Assembly (NCBI GenBank): GCA_032718475.1
Contig: JAUCBJ010006799.1
Location: 1 to 64,000, forward strand
Reading direction: 5' to 3'
DNA length: 64,000 bases
From: Nemertoderma westbladi
Lineage: Eukaryota > Xenacoelomorpha > Nemertodermatida > Nemertodermatidae
Shown: positions 50,246-62,860 of the stretch, in pieces
How positions within the stretch are numbered: position 1 is the first letter of the stretch
How the letters are laid out: the number at the start of each line of letters is the position of its first letter
Notes under the pieces: model-generated
What the model saw: the letters and a program-made list of their open reading frames with translations, nothing else
Database searches by the model: none
What the model was told of the DNA's origin: nothing
Made by a program: the position numbers and the translations under genes

Positions 50246-51059
50246 CTGACAGTGTGCTGCAGTATATGTATTCCAACGAAAAAATACGGTACGGGTCAGC
50301 AGGTACGGAACTTCCAACTGCGCTGCGATATGTTGTACTGTTAGTTACATGTGTACATGTGCTGATGTGCGACGTGCTGATTGTACAGGCTGACCGGGGT
50401 GCATGATAGCAAGAAAATATCTGAATATTAAAATGTTAAATACTGTATTAAAACTTGTATATTAAAAAAAAGATTAAAAATAATTATTAATTAAGAATAA
50501 ATTTTATACAGTATAGAGCAGTAGAGTAAATAGTTTCTGTATCGTTATACTGTAGTATAAAAGGTATATTTTTTAAAACTTTCAGTTTCGGATATAGTAC
50601 ACGTATTAATACTGAAAAAATATGTGCTTTGTTTGTCCCCAGGATTTCCCTGACTGCCTGAAAGACATACTGTAGTCAGATACTGTAGTCTCGTTTTTAC
50701 AGGTGTCTGGCATTCTGACAGTAACATACTGTAGGGCAGTATGGACCTATGGTTCCTTTCCCTCAATTAATAAATAACATTAATCTGTTAATTAGCTTTA
50801 ATAATGGTTGTCCAGTTGTCGGCGTTGGTTGTCGGCGTTACGGGGTAGCATCTCACCCCCTATGGAATACTGACAAAAAGCGCGCCACACGCGTTCTGGT
50901 TAAACGAAAATCGCGCCAGCCATCCTGCCATCATATCCAATGCGCGCCAAGCCAACAACAACAATTGACTAGGCCTATGCAATTTTGCAGTAATTGCTGA
51001 ATTGTAATAATTTATCAGTTTATGATGCTGTAGCCCTACAGTATTCTATTCTAACATTA
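50246..51059. other. No gene recognised
   Basis: Short ORFs only, without recognisable protein features. Confidence 0.45.
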
Positions 51060-51325
51060 AAATGCGAGCGTAGGGAGCAAGGAAATTTACCAATTATGTT
51101 AACATAAATACAGTCTGACAGTAATAGTCCAGATAGTACTGTAGTAGTAGTAGTAGGTCAACGTCAACTGATTGTTTTTAAATGTAGATGTGATCAAGAT
51201 GCGAGCGTAGCGAGCACGAAAATTTTAACATTTCAGCATTTAGAGTAGGCAAACCGACTGTTTTCAAATGCAGATGTCATTAAATTGCGAGCTGGCGAGC
51301 GTAGCGAGCACGGAAATTCTGCTGA
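51060..51325. repeat. Three spaced copies of TGCGAGCGTAGCGAGCACG
   Basis: Copies at about 51,061, 51,200 and 51,287, each followed by RAAATT and separated by 90-140 bp of partly similar sequence. Confidence 0.7.
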
Positions 51326-51330
51326 ATCAT

Positions 51331-51760
51331 GCAGGATGTCATGGTTTTATTGGTTTGAAGAATCTGATCTGACAATTGAAAAACCTTTGAAACAAGAAGT
51401 CATGTCTTTCAGTCTTTAATGGTCATGCTCAATCTGTCCGTTTCCATTTGTCTTTGTCCACAGCCAGACAGTGCTAAGAGTAGGTTTACAGTATAAACGC
51501 GAGCGGACAACAATCTTTTTAAACCTATGGAAGAATTTCAAATAGACAGTGGAGTGGGATGTGTTGCCAGTGCACTGCTACGCTACCTCCTAACCTAACC
51601 CTACATCCATATTCGCGCCAGGACCGCCAGGATCCTCAATGCGCGCCACACGCCCCTGTCACTACGCGCCAGGATTCTTAATTTGTCAGGTCAGGTATTC
51701 TAGGTCATTGATCAAGAAAACTTGCCACCTCCATGCAGCATAAAGGAGGTGCCACCTGTA
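51331..51760. other. No gene recognised
   Basis: No coding potential. May include the start of the 5' UTR of the following LINE fragment. Confidence 0.4.
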
Positions 51761-53460
51761 GCTGCATAGACCCTCTTACTAGGGCAAATCTGGTCCAGTA
51801 ACTAGGACCCCCTTCGTTCTGGGATAAGGACGCCCTTGGTCCTGGATTAAGGACCCATATACTTGGCTGCAGGGGTATATGGCCTGACCAGGCAGATGGT
51901 GATCTACCAATGGCTGGTCAGGAGTATAATGTTCTCATGTCCACTCTGAGAGCACTTCACTGCGACCTGCATCTGGCAGCAAGGGAACAGGGCATGACCC
52001 AGCAGATGAGCTGCAACAGCCAATGGTGGGTCATGTACGCCAGAGTAGATATGGGTGATGGGCCTCATATCTGACTCCATTGCGACACCCACCCTGTGGA
52101 ATGGCAAACCAGGGTGTGGTATTTGCCCCGAGAGCTGACTCGGCAAAAAAGCACCCCCCAACCCCCACTATGGATTACATTAGCAATGTGGAGGTCCGGC
52201 CACTAGAGGCCAGTGGAATTACTGGACACAATCGGCCTCACAGGCGTCAGTTAACTCCTGACCGGCTGCCTGTCTCACCCCCTACTGGAGAGAGAGCAGC
52301 CAACAATTCTTTGAGTCCCTTTCCTGATGACCATTCTGGCCCAAACCCTGGGTCACCAGGGAGGCCAGATTGTGATGGGGAGAGGGAATCTGGAGTTGGA
52401 GGCTACTCTCATGTTCCACCCCGACCAACAAAGCCATTGGTGAATCTGAGGCAAGTCACTAGACTAGCCTCAGTAAACACCCTAACACTCGGGTCCCCAA
52501 TGCGACAGCAGATAAGCTTTCTCTTAGCGCAGTGGGTGTTCAAGAGCACCGAATGCAGACTGGACAGACTGATGAGGTTCTGATTAAGGACATGGGGGGC
52601 AGTTGGCGACTCGCCCTCGCGTCAGCAGATGAAAGTGGCAATGGTGGAATTGGTCTATTGATGAATCCAACTGCACATGCAGCATTGGACAAAATAGAAC
52701 AAATCTCTAACCGCATCATCCGTTGCCACTTCTCATGTTCTGGAAGACTGGCTAAGAAGTTTCCTAAGGTGGTTCTGATTGTGTGCTACTCTCCAACTAG
52801 TGTTGCCCCTGTAGAGGAGGTGGAAAATTTCTACCACAATCTACAAGCAGCTACTGATGGAGTGGATCAGCATGCATTCTTAACATTCCTGGGAGACTTT
52901 AATGCAAGTCTGCATCAATCACCTACATCGCCCTGGTTCTATAGCAAGAGTGTTAACCGAAATTCTGTCCATCTTCAGGATTTTATCTCTGGAAATGGAT
53001 TGTTTTCGGCTGGAACCCAGTTCAAGAAGCGAACTGGAAAGCTATGGCAGTTAAGGATGCATCTAGTTTCCTGAACAGGCAGTACTCTGTTAATCTACAG
53101 GAGCTAATAAACCAACAGGTTGATGCCATCAATGATGCTGACGACAGCAGGCAATCATCCCAGGCATGGAAATCGATCAATTTGCTTACTGGGCGGAAAA
53201 GCCAACCAACCACCAAGGTTAAGGCTGAATCACCAGCTGATCGCATCAATGGTCGGAAAGCCCACTTTGAAAAGCTCCTCAATAATGACAGGGTATTGCC
53301 TGATAACTTTATAGAAGTAAAAGTGTCTGAGTCTGTACTCCCAGATATTCCCATTGGCGATATCTCCTTTGCAGATGATCCGATGACGAAATCTGTCAGC
53401 TGATTTACTGTACACGTCGAGCCTCTCTTTGTTCAGAAGTTTCAGACTTTAGCCCAACAT
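51761..53460 (+). pseudogene. LINE 5' part: 5' UTR, APE endonuclease and linker, with internal deletion
   Basis: A GC-richer leader with repeated words (GTCCAGTAACTAGGAC, CTTGGTCCTGGATTAAGGAC) precedes a Pro-rich N-terminus at 52,080. The endonuclease begins near 52,450 (VTRLASVNTLTL) and shifts frame near 52,540. It continues with GVQEHRMQTGQ, NGGIGLLMNP, VVLIVCYSPTSVAPVEEVE and the catalytic GDFNAS. After a gap that removes the end of the domain, a pre-RT linker (53,044-53,400) follows and the copy stops. The GGIGLLM...VCYSPT style suits the same APE LINE family as the RT fragments elsewhere in the window. It cannot encode a working enzyme. Confidence 0.8.
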
Positions 53461-53605
53461 TAGACAGCTTTGATTATAAGAACGTAAATCTATTACCAAA
53501 CCAACCTGGTCACACATCTGACCTGGAACATTGCTGTATAATAAAACTGCAACTGCGGTACCGACATACTGACTTTCACCGCATTATTTTACTTCTGTTT
53601 ACTGT

Positions 53606-53850
53606 CTGTGGGGCGAGCCACGAAGTGAGTGAGCCTTAGCGTAGGGGTACCATTAATCAACCTGTCGTTCTGTCGTTCTGTCGCGTTTTTTTTCAGTATT
53701 TTATTTTAAACGTTAATAACTCGGCCAATCCTTGATGAAATCTATCCAAACTTGGTACACATGTTGTTTGGCAAAAGTTTGAAAATTTTCCAAGTAGAAT
53801 TTGCGTGGGGCCTTCGTGCAGCATCAGTGTAACTGTTATTGCAGTTATAA
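53606..53850 (+). repeat. Dispersed repeat fragment (GTGGGGCGAGCCACGAAGTG)
   Basis: Starts GTGGGGCGAGCCACGAAG, contains GAGCCTTAGCGTAGGGGTACC and tandem TGTCGTTC, and ends at GCGTGGGGCCTTCGTGCAGC. It is the inverse of 24,060-24,362 and related to 1,645-2,435. Confidence 0.6.
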
Positions 53851-54483
53851 TAAATTTATTTATCCAAATTTAAAATGCGTTAAATTATTATTACTGTAGG
53901 ATAAATCAGCTGGGTTTCTGACAAATTTTGCAATACATTTGGGGCTGTCTGCATGTACCATGTGTACCGGTACTGTCAGGCTGTACTCAATCCCTGAATC
54001 GAGAATCCTGCAATCAGTCAATACTGCAATACTGGTCAGCCGGTACCATACACTGCAGACATGCCATATCATGTAATCTAATTAAACATGGCCCTGGCAA
54101 CCCTTGCGGTGATTATAGTTTAGGCCTAATAGCCCAGTACCGGCACCGGTCTGCCGGTAATAATAATATAATAGTTTAGATAGTTACCACTAATCATTCA
54201 GTCATTGGCACGGTACACCGTATTGCTGTACTGCCGTTGTAGTGCGCACCGTAGGTACCACCCTACTACCGGTACCGGCTGACCAGTGGCAACTAGCACT
54301 TCAGCACACTTGCACAGCACTACCGGCGATACACAGGTTGGAATTTATGTAGAGTTTGCTCAACAGTACAGATATAAAATAGTTATCTAAATTATATATA
54401 TTACTATTGACAAGTATTGAAATATATACCGTTATTCGTGTTATCAGTATTTGCAACATCTGACATTGAAGAGGTGAGAGAAG
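53851..54483. other. No gene recognised
   Basis: Contains many ACCGGTACC-like words. It may hold the promoter of the ORF at 54,484. Confidence 0.4.
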
Positions 54484-54942
54484 ATGAATACCGGCACTCA
54501 ACAAAACCAACGCTTATTACAGGTCAGTATGATTACCTCGAAACCGGCGCGACTGTCCACTCGAATACAACTCCAAAACACAAACGCCAACAATAAACTG
54601 AAAGCGAATCGAACGTCTTCAGAAGAATCTGTCATTGGGACGAAGAAAAGGGAGCCGAAACCACGGGAATGGACCACAGCTAAGATTGAATGCTCCCATT
54701 GTCAGAGTTCCTGGACCGAAATTGAAACACCAATTGCCGATGGGCTTGATATCTCAAACCAAAACTTCCTCTGCGGGGTTTGCGTGGCAGTAAAGATTGA
54801 AAGTCTGGAAGCTGGCATCCCTAGGTATTATTATTATAAAGAGCGTCAGCCTGCGTTTAATAAATATATTTTAATACAAAACAGGTCGAACGCAAAGAGG
54901 CTTATAATGAAGACGAGTACTGCATTGATTATATTCCTATAA
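54484..54942 (+). CDS. Hypothetical protein or first exon with CxxC...CxxC motif
   Basis: An ATG at 54,484 opens 152 codons. The first 70 residues are polar and basic. Then IECSHCQSSW and, about 22 residues on, NFLCGVCVAVKIE give a CxxC-x(22-24)-CxxC arrangement able to bind zinc. Codon use looks more gene-like than the flanks up to about 54,830, where CCTAG|GTATTA could be a splice donor; the residues after it are AT-rich and may be intronic. No family is recognised and no second exon was found. It could be a host exon or a fragment from a transposon-encoded protein. Confidence 0.4.
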   Translation: MNTGTQQNQRLLQVSMITSKPARLSTRIQLQNTNANNKLKANRTSSEESVIGTKKREPKPREWTTAKIECSHCQSSWTEIETPIADGLDISNQNFLCGVCVAVKIESLEAGIPRYYYYKERQPAFNKYILIQNRSNAKRLIMKTSTALIIFL

Positions 54943-55029
54943 ACCACCTGGCTTTGCATATTGAATGTGCGTTTGGAAATAAGTTTGTGCTACCCTTCCG
55001 TGGGTGGTAGATGTTGCGGTTATGTATTG

Positions 55030-55056
55030 GGAGGAGGGAGGGGGGGGGGGGGGGGG
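55030..55056. repeat. Poly-G tract
   Basis: G run of about 18 after GGAGGGAGG. Confidence 0.85.
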
Positions 55057-55129
55057 TGCAGATTAAAAGGGGTGAACATGTACTGTCCCCCTTTCTTTGA
55101 TTAATTGGTGGTGTGGGTTAATCTCTCAT

Positions 55130-55207
55130 AACCTGATTTTGTGATACATTCGCACAATTTTAATTTGTATCTCATAACTGGGCCTCGTGCTGCGCGAAGG
55201 CCCCACG
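55130..55207 (-). repeat. Inverted copy of the 3,262 repeat module
   Basis: On the minus strand it reads GTTCGTGGGGCCTTCGCGCA followed by CACGAGGCCCAGTTATGAG, matching 3,262-3,310. Confidence 0.6.
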
Positions 55208-55399
55208 AACGTGTTAGTAATTGTTATATGTTGATGGATATGTTGTTATATTTGGAGAATACCGATAAATAATCATAAAACCCCCAATCTTCTTGATTAC
55301 TAAAGGTAAGAGGGACCGGTTACTGGTAGCAATTGCGACTTACATTATAGTGGTTTTAGTGTGAATTAAATGCTATTTCATAATCCCTACATGTGTCAG

Positions 55400-55870
55400 T
55401 TGCTATCCTCCTTATATATGGTCAAATTCAGTGACGGTCGGCAGATCAGTGTGCAGCAGTGTAAAGTCGTATGCAGCAGTGTGACAGATAATAAAGCATC
55501 TCCTAAAGAATGCGCTATTTACGAAAATCAGTAGCCACCCCGTTGTGTTTAGTATAAGTCATAACTCTGTTTTTATACTTAGAGCGCCACGTCCTAAAGG
55601 AACTGTTAATATTTCCCCGAAAGTGAATAATATTGTCAGAGATTATATAGTAACGATCAATCGAATAATATCGTAGGTCTGCACCGCAATCCCTTCAAAG
55701 CATCCGAATCCAGTCTCCCTTAACAGTGGGTGAATGATCGCGCATAGACTGGCTTCGGCTAATGTTACATCATGTGCACTAAATACTTGTTATAAGCTAA
55801 AGTCGATTTATAAACAAGAGGACACCTAAAATTGGCAGGTTAAACTGCTAAAGGTCTGAAAGCGCGAACA
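55400..55870 (+). repeat. 5' LTR of the second BEL/Pao element (left edge approximate)
   Basis: The right edge is set by similarity to bases 1-336, which ends at GCGCGAACA. TATATATGG near 55,412 and AATAAA near 55,489 fit U3 and R. The left edge is not defined because the partner LTR lies outside the window. Confidence 0.65.
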
Positions 55871-57837
55871 GTAATAGATTTTCAAACTTTAGAAACAAAA
55901 ATATTTTGTCTACTGTTCTGGTAAGAACAGTAATAGATTTTAGTTTCTGATTGCACGTAGGCAATAAATTCAAATGTACCGGTCGGACGGTAACCTGTAG
56001 GCCTAACTACCTAACCATCCGAACAGGTACTTACCGGTACCAGTATTATTTCGATTGTGATATTGTATATTGATAGGCTGTTTAAGAGATTAGGGACTGT
56101 ACACCCCTTGTTTCTTTTAGAGCTTATTTATTTCTGTCAGTTTTATTTATCTGTAAGTGTAATATTAAGCAGAAGGCGTGTAAGCCTGCTCAGATTGTAC
56201 AAATAATTTGTAGGCTGGATTGTTGTCTGACTGTTGTTGAGTCTGAAGCGATTGCAGTGTATGTAGAGTGTATGTCCGATAAAGTACTAGTTAGGAAAGT
56301 GGGGGCATCCAGTGCTGTAAGGTAAATCCCCCCGAAAGAATAAGTCGTACTACTCAGTTAGAACGCATACTAACTAACCATTTCAGAGTCTGCATATACT
56401 GTAGTTTATTTAGGCTTGATAGTAGTCTGCCAGCGTTTGGTCTGTATTTTGTTTGTGTAGTCTGCACGACGGGTAGCGTATTTATTTATTATTCAGAGTC
56501 TATGCGAGTATTCGCAACCTACATACCCTAAGTTTATTCCTACAGTAATTGTGCTTGTTATACATACCGTTATAGTTAAATTAACCCCGGTACTACATCA
56601 GGGCTGCTTGGCGTAGGTAAAGACTGGTGATTTTATGCTCTAGTCACTCCAGCAGATACCATGGTTCTTTTGGCTGTACAAGTATATTTAACTGCTGGTT
56701 ATTTGTTGTATAAGTAATTGTACCTAATTTAGGGTTTAGTGTACAGTGCTTTCCGTAAGTAATTAGTGTATAGGCAGTATATTTGTGTTGTAAAGTGGTT
56801 AATAGGCACATTAGCTCTGGTTGGCTGCAGTAATTAACTTCTAGGTAAGGACACTCCGGGTACATAACGTAGTACTTATAGAGCTGTAGAGCTAAAGACT
56901 ATAAGTCGTCAGACGGTGGTATTTTCTTATCTAGACAACGCAATTTATTTACTACTGCTTAATTATTTTCAAATACCGTAGTATCCTGTCCGTTTGTAAT
57001 AACCAGAAATTCTAACCCCTTGTTAGGCTGGTTTGTAGATTTCCTGTAAAATTACCCTAAAATTTCTACGTGTAACTTTTGGTGTTTATTTAGAAATTGT
57101 AATCCTACACAGTAATTGTACGTAATTTGTAGTAATAAGTAACTTAGTAAAGTATAATTATTCGTTTTAGTATCCAACAAGTAGCACTTCACTGAGAGCG
57201 TTCAGCTTCTGTGCAGTGGCTCCTTACCCAGAAATAATAACATTTATTTCAAATATTGTCAAAACCCATTATACGGGTATATATATATTATAAATCAACT
57301 CAAATCGATTTATAAAATAGTAGGTCTGTCATACATCAATTAGGTCTTAATATCAGTTGAACTACTGCTTGATAACAGTAATAAAGTAAAGGAAAGTAAT
57401 CCTAAAATTCAGAAATTTAGGCATCGTAAAATAATTGACATTACCGGTATTTCCGATAGGCTTATTCTATTTATTTCTATAAATTAAGCTGAAATTATAT
57501 ACCGGTATTCTGTAATTAATTCTAGTCTATAATCATACTTATATATACTATAAGTGTATGCTGTATACCGGTATTTACGGTAGGCTTATTATATATATTT
57601 CTATATATTTATGCTTAAATTATATACCGGTATTCTGTGACTAATCAGTCCTAGTCTGTAATAATACTTATATATATTATAAGTGTATACCGGTATCCTA
57701 ATATATTATATATATATATCGCGTTACATTGAGTAACGATATCGGTAATTAATTACTAGGCTTGCAGTTGATACTGAATTACTAGACTTGCTTTAACTGT
57801 CGTTTATAGTAGTAGGCATTCAACTGTACAATCAAAC
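55871..57837 (+). other. Leader of the second BEL/Pao element
   Basis: About 2 kb without a gene. It contains a roughly 150-bp imperfect tandem duplication (57,445-57,700) with TATACCGGTATTCTGT and ATACTTATATATA, and a GTAATAGATTTT repeat at 55,871 and 55,927. A long leader is also seen in the first element. Confidence 0.6.
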
Positions 57838-60800
57838 ATGGCTGACACAAAGCAAACTCTGTCAGATAGTCTCCTAGAAAGAACAGTCTGCGACTCCGAC
57901 AGGAGTGCCGAACATTTGAGACCAAAGTCCAAGTCCCCTCCTACTGTAAGAAAAGCCATCCCTCCAGTAGTAGTATCAGATCCTAGGCTAGTAAAGCACC
58001 GTAGGTCTATCATAGGCACTCTGGCTCAAGTCAAGCGGGACCAATAGGCATCTGTTAAACAGCAGCAACACCCAAACCGAGAACTTATTTCTCAGCGGCC
58101 CGATAGCTCCAGTAGTTCAGATACTGTAGAGTTGACACCCGAGCGCGGAGCAAAGATGGCAGAAGCAGTTTATTCAGATCCACTTCTCATTCTTCCTGAA
58201 GCCGTACTCACTAGGGTATTGATTGCGGTGGAGGAACATCAAATCGATTGGGCGAGAAGTAAACGATCGACCAAGGACAGTTATGCGGGATACACGAAGG
58301 AGGAAGTGAAGTCTATTGTCGAGACGCAATGGAACTTCCCCGGACCCGGACTCCCGTTTAACTTATCGGAAGCTGCCTGGGAGGACTTATACAGGATGGG
58401 AGTGGTAGAGGACACTAGAGATCCAGCTGTGTGGAAGAGGTCAGCAGCAGGATATGTACAGGGATTATTCCGCTCTTTGGAACGATTAGAGGAACAACTG
58501 TTTCAACAACCCGAAGGACCTCAAGAGCAGGGAGAGCTGCTTTATCAAGTTCGAGAACGAATCCTAAGAATCAGACTAATCCTTTCAGCCTTTGAGGAAG
58601 CTTCGAAGTGAAGCCAAGACACGTCGTTGCAAGTCGCCGTAAAGACTTGGTTCCAACGGGTGAGTCTTAAAGTCCAAGGAACAACCCAATGGAAAATTCA
58701 GCTAACTGAGCGCGCGATCCATGGAGAATCAACAGACACTACCTTTTCTCAGGTGGAAAGCGACGTTACATCAGAGAAACCTCAGAAGAAGGACGCTATT
58801 GACATCTATCTGTCGGACTATCATCGATTTATAGGTGACAAAGAGTTGAGGAGACGGCTAGCTGGACTTCACCCTACTAGTGAGGGAGCCAAGTTTGTGT
58901 TGGACTCATTAGATGCGGAAATGTTAGCTGCGGACCAGGCTAAATTTGATGAAAGCATCCGCATCGCTAGGGTCCAAGAAGAACAGTTAAAGAAAAAACG
59001 TATAGAAGACCGAAAGGCAGCAGCAGCGGCAGCGGCAGAAGTTAAAAGAAAAGCGGCAGCGGCAGCGGCAGAAGCGGAAAGAAAAGAGACAGAAGCTGAA
59101 GGAAAAGCTGCAGTGGCAGAGGCTGAAGGAAAAGCTGCAGTGGCAGAGGCAGAAAGAAAAGCGGCAGTGGCAGTGGCAGAAAGAAAAGCGGCAGTGGCAG
59201 AAGCAGAAAGAAAAGCGGCAGCGCAGAAGTGGAAAGAAAAGCGGCAGCGGCAGAAGCGGAAAGAAAAGCGGCAGAGGCAGTGGTAGAAGCAGAACGGAAA
59301 GCCTCTGAAGAGACAACCCAACTAGAGTTGGAAAATCTTCAAGAGAAGCAAGACTACTTCAATAAACAGAGAACAGCTAGTCAGTGGCAGATGATAAGTC
59401 GATCCACTCCCAAGAGACAGGGATTTACATCATCCGATGAAGGCGATACAACAGATCCTGAAGGCGGAGGAAATAGATCTCGTTCCAGCAGACGTAGAAG
59501 AATGCCCCACCGTCAGAAATTGCCTAATTTGCCCCCAGCTGTGAGAAGGCAACTAGCTAGTGTAGACTTAGGTAGTACAGAACCCACAGACCAAATTATT
59601 AGATTTGAAAGACTCCCTACTATAGTAGATGAGTCTGAAATAATTGGGCCTGTTCTCGAAGCCACCCCTTCTGTGATAGAGACCCCTGTACCTCCAGAAC
59701 CTAACTCTAAATTCCCTTTGCACAGTACTAAACTACCTGTGCCCAGTAGAATAGTCCCTGAATTCCCCCCGGTCCTGGACGCCGAGCAAGACATCAACGA
59801 TTTGTCGCCCGTCTGCCCGCTACTATGTTGGCGGCTCCCGCTTCGGCGGTAGAGTGGGTGGATGAGCGACGGCGGGGGATGGATCTCCTGCTTGGACAAA
59901 TGGAGGAACATCGGGCACGTTCCTCCCAACAGGTCCGGGAGTTGGAAGGGACTGTTCAGCAGTTAAAGGGAACAGTAAGAGAGGGTAGGTTAGAACTGCA
60001 AGAACTGCAGCAGAGTATCGCGTTAGAACGCGATAAATTAGTAAATATACAAAGGGGTATACCACCACCCCCTGTAACAATGTGTCAACCTGTTAGGTCT
60101 GAAGTATTTCATGCGCAAGGTGTGGAGCCTATACGCATCTATACTGCTAGTGAAGTAGAAACTCCTATAGTAAACCCTATCAAGGATAATTATAAACCTG
60201 TTGATAATGATATTCCATATAGACCTGATCATAATCCGAGAAATTTATATACCGATAACTCGATATTAAATAATACGATGGCCCAAGAAAGTTTTACGCG
60301 TCAAATGGCTAGAACCGAAGCCCGTCAAGCGGTAAAGGTGGGAGAGATCATCAAGTTCAATGGAGATGAGATGAAATGGTTACCTTTTAATGAATATTAC
60401 AAAGATAACATACAGAACTCTGTACTATCTAACGGAGAGAAACTTAGATTCCTCATCGAGTGCTTGGAAGGACCTCCCAAGTTAATGGCATTAAAGTTTA
60501 TTGGACATCCAGATGGATTAAGACAAGTTTAGGATACACTAAACATCAGGTATGGTAATAGGACTAACATAGCTAGGTATTTGTATGCGAAATTAGTAGC
60601 GCCCCGAAAGTTCCTTAGCAGCGGGATTATAGAGTTTTCCGATGAGATTCAGGAGATCTGTAGACAACTAGATTGGTTAGGTAAGTCTCATGAATATCAG
60701 AGTTCCATGGTTATTGGAGCTGTAGCATCTACTTTGCCAAAGGGTGGAGTAGGTACTCGTTGGGACAAAAGAGTTCTCTATATGATGGACCAGCAACAAA

Positions 60801-60880
60801 GAGACCCTACCATGGCTGATCTCATGTCATTCTTAAATGGAGAGGTAAGATTACAGCTCCTAAAACAGTCCCGAGAGAAG
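57838..60880 (+). pseudogene. gag: gag of the second BEL/Pao element (DUF1759-like), broken
   Basis: The ATG at 57,838 starts a frame with in-frame stops at 58,045 and 58,609. The frame shifts near 59,230, inside a long Ala/Glu/Lys coiled-coil repeat (units like AERKAAVAEAE), and again near 59,830. A second coiled coil (59,900-60,060) and the gag core follow. The core includes GEIIKFNGDEMKWLPFNEYY and LRFLIECLEGPPKLMALKF, typical of the DUF1759 capsid-like region; an in-frame stop lies at 60,530. The protein would form the particle core in the cytoplasm. The copy is clearly dead. The Ala-rich coiled coil parallels ORF1 of the first element. Confidence 0.85.
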
Positions 60881-62407
60881 ACACCGGAAAATAAGGTAAT
60901 TGAAAAACCCGTTTCTAGGAGAAAGGTCACCCCAGTGTGTTATACAGATGACGGCGAAAGCCAAACCTCTCAAGAGGAGAACAGCGCGAAAGACACCGAA
61001 AGATCTTACTATGTCAACAAAGCACCTAAAGACGTAAGTAAATTTAAGTCTCGAACCAGTGACAGGAGAGAACAGGTAACAAAAACTCCTCCTATGTCTC
61101 CTAAGAGAATTCATGGAAGAAAGCCCGAGGAAAGAACGAGTGTGTACAACACTACCCAAGGTAAAGTAAGTAACATCAAACCAAAATGTGCATTGTGCGA
61201 CAGGCCCCATCGTTTAAGTGTGTGTGATGAATTCTTAAAGAAATCCTTAAAGGATAGACGCGAAGTCATGTGGGATAAGCGGTTGTGTTATAATTGTCTC
61301 AGACAAGGACACCAATGGCGAACCTGTTACTCCGACGCGAGGTGTGCTAAGTGCGGCGCGAAACATCATATCTTGCTGCACACCGAATTTGAAAGAAACA
61401 GCCCGAGACAGGTAAGTGAGTCCGAACTACATGTCCAATTCAGTGATGTGAACGACACTGACCACAGCTCTGAGATGGAAGGATTTTATACGGACAAATT
61501 CTCCGACGAAAACGAATCCTGTTATATGATAAACACCGCGGTGTATCGAGCGCTTACGTATGAGACTGAAACTGATAACGAAGTGCACCCGGTTATTCCT
61601 GACCAACAACCATCTTGGAAAGCGCCAACTTCCAACGTCGGAATCTGGGAATTCCCCGTAGTTCAGCTAAGAGTCCATGGATCAGGTAAGAGTTTTATAG
61701 TCAATGCCCTCCTGGACTCCGGCAGCACAGGAACATTCATCGACAAATAACTAGCCGAAGTCATCTTTGCAGGACAACCCAAGTTCCGAACTAAGTTGAA
61801 CCTTTCAGGAATTATGCAGGTTTGGAAATCTACAGTAGCTACAGACTACTATGTAGGCGCGTTGTCCACCCCCCAGGATGAACTAGGAGAACATAGCATA
61901 AGGTCAGTAAAAATGGTGGCAATAAAGAACTTTGCTACCAGTCAAGTAGAACCTTATAACTGGGATGAAGACGATTTTACCCAGCAACATAATATCCCTA
62001 GATTCAACACCGACTATCCAGGGGTGCAAATATTGATCGGCCAAAATGCGCATGAGGCGCTTGAGACATTAGAGAAACGGCCTGCTCGACCGCAACCATT
62101 GCAAACCTATGCGGGAAGAACTAGAGTAGGTTGGTACTTCACTGGACCTTCCCGTAGAACACTCATGGAAAGATTACCTACCGAACAAATACATCAGGTG
62201 AGTGAATGGGAAGAAGAAATCAGTGAGGGAGAGATCACACCTGAGGGAACACCATACTCCTCAGATAACGACGATATTACCCAATTATTTGACGAGGAAA
62301 CTACAATTGACCTCCTCACCGAAAGTGAAGCTTGGAGAAACCAAGTGCACCTGTGCCATCTCATCAATCATGGCGGACAATTAGACTACAATGACGAGCT
62401 AAATTAG
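60881..62407 (+). pseudogene. Zinc knuckles and protease of the second BEL/Pao element, broken
   Basis: The frame continues from gag. CALCDRPHRLSVCDEF (about 61,190), CYNCLRQGHQWRTC (about 61,287) and CAKCGAKHHILLH (about 61,343) form the BEL-type knuckle cluster. ALLDSGSTGTF (about 61,708) is the aspartic protease active site, followed immediately by a stop at 61,748. The frame then reopens (61,751-62,404) with LIGQNAHEAL and RTRVGWYFTGP, the DUF1758 C-terminal part, and ends at a stop at 62,405. Confidence 0.85.
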
Positions 62408-62860
62408 GTGATGGATCGACACAACGCTAAGATTCGCGATGAACACGCCGTACGATTCTTTAGTCAAGAAGCTGTAGAGCCTAATTCCTACGACAAAGCA
62501 CTATCAGTCGAGGAGGAAAGAGCCAAGCTGATCCAGGAAACGACTACACCTTTTCTTAAAGATCAAGGTAGGTATGAGATTGGTCTGCCATTCCGACGGC
62601 GAGAACCTAACTTTATAAATAATCGAGAGAATCGCTCAACTACATCAGCGCCTTACGGCAAATGCTTCAGCTAAAGAGATGTATAAGATCCAGCTGAAGA
62701 AATTCATCGATAAGGGATACGCGGAGCGAGTACCGGAAGAAACACCCATAACTGAGAGAACGTATTATCTAACACATCATTACATTCCCAAACCCGGTAA
62801 ACCCAATGAAGTTCGGGTAGTATTTGACGGCTCCGCCCTTTACATGGGCCAATCCCTTAA
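62408..62860 (+). pseudogene. RT N-terminal part of the second BEL/Pao element
   Basis: It reads NSYDKALSVEEERAKLI and RYEIGLPFRRREPNFINN, then shifts frame near 62,650. It continues with FIDKGYAERVPEETPIT, YYLTHHYIPKPGKPNEVRVV and FDGSALYMGQSL, homologous to the start of RT in the first element. It is cut by a TTAA-flanked insertion at 62,861. Confidence 0.88.

Noticed and set aside
52080-52161. Intact LINE ORF at 52-53.4 kb
   Set aside because: The endonuclease is frameshifted, part of it is deleted and RT is missing; annotated as a pseudogene.
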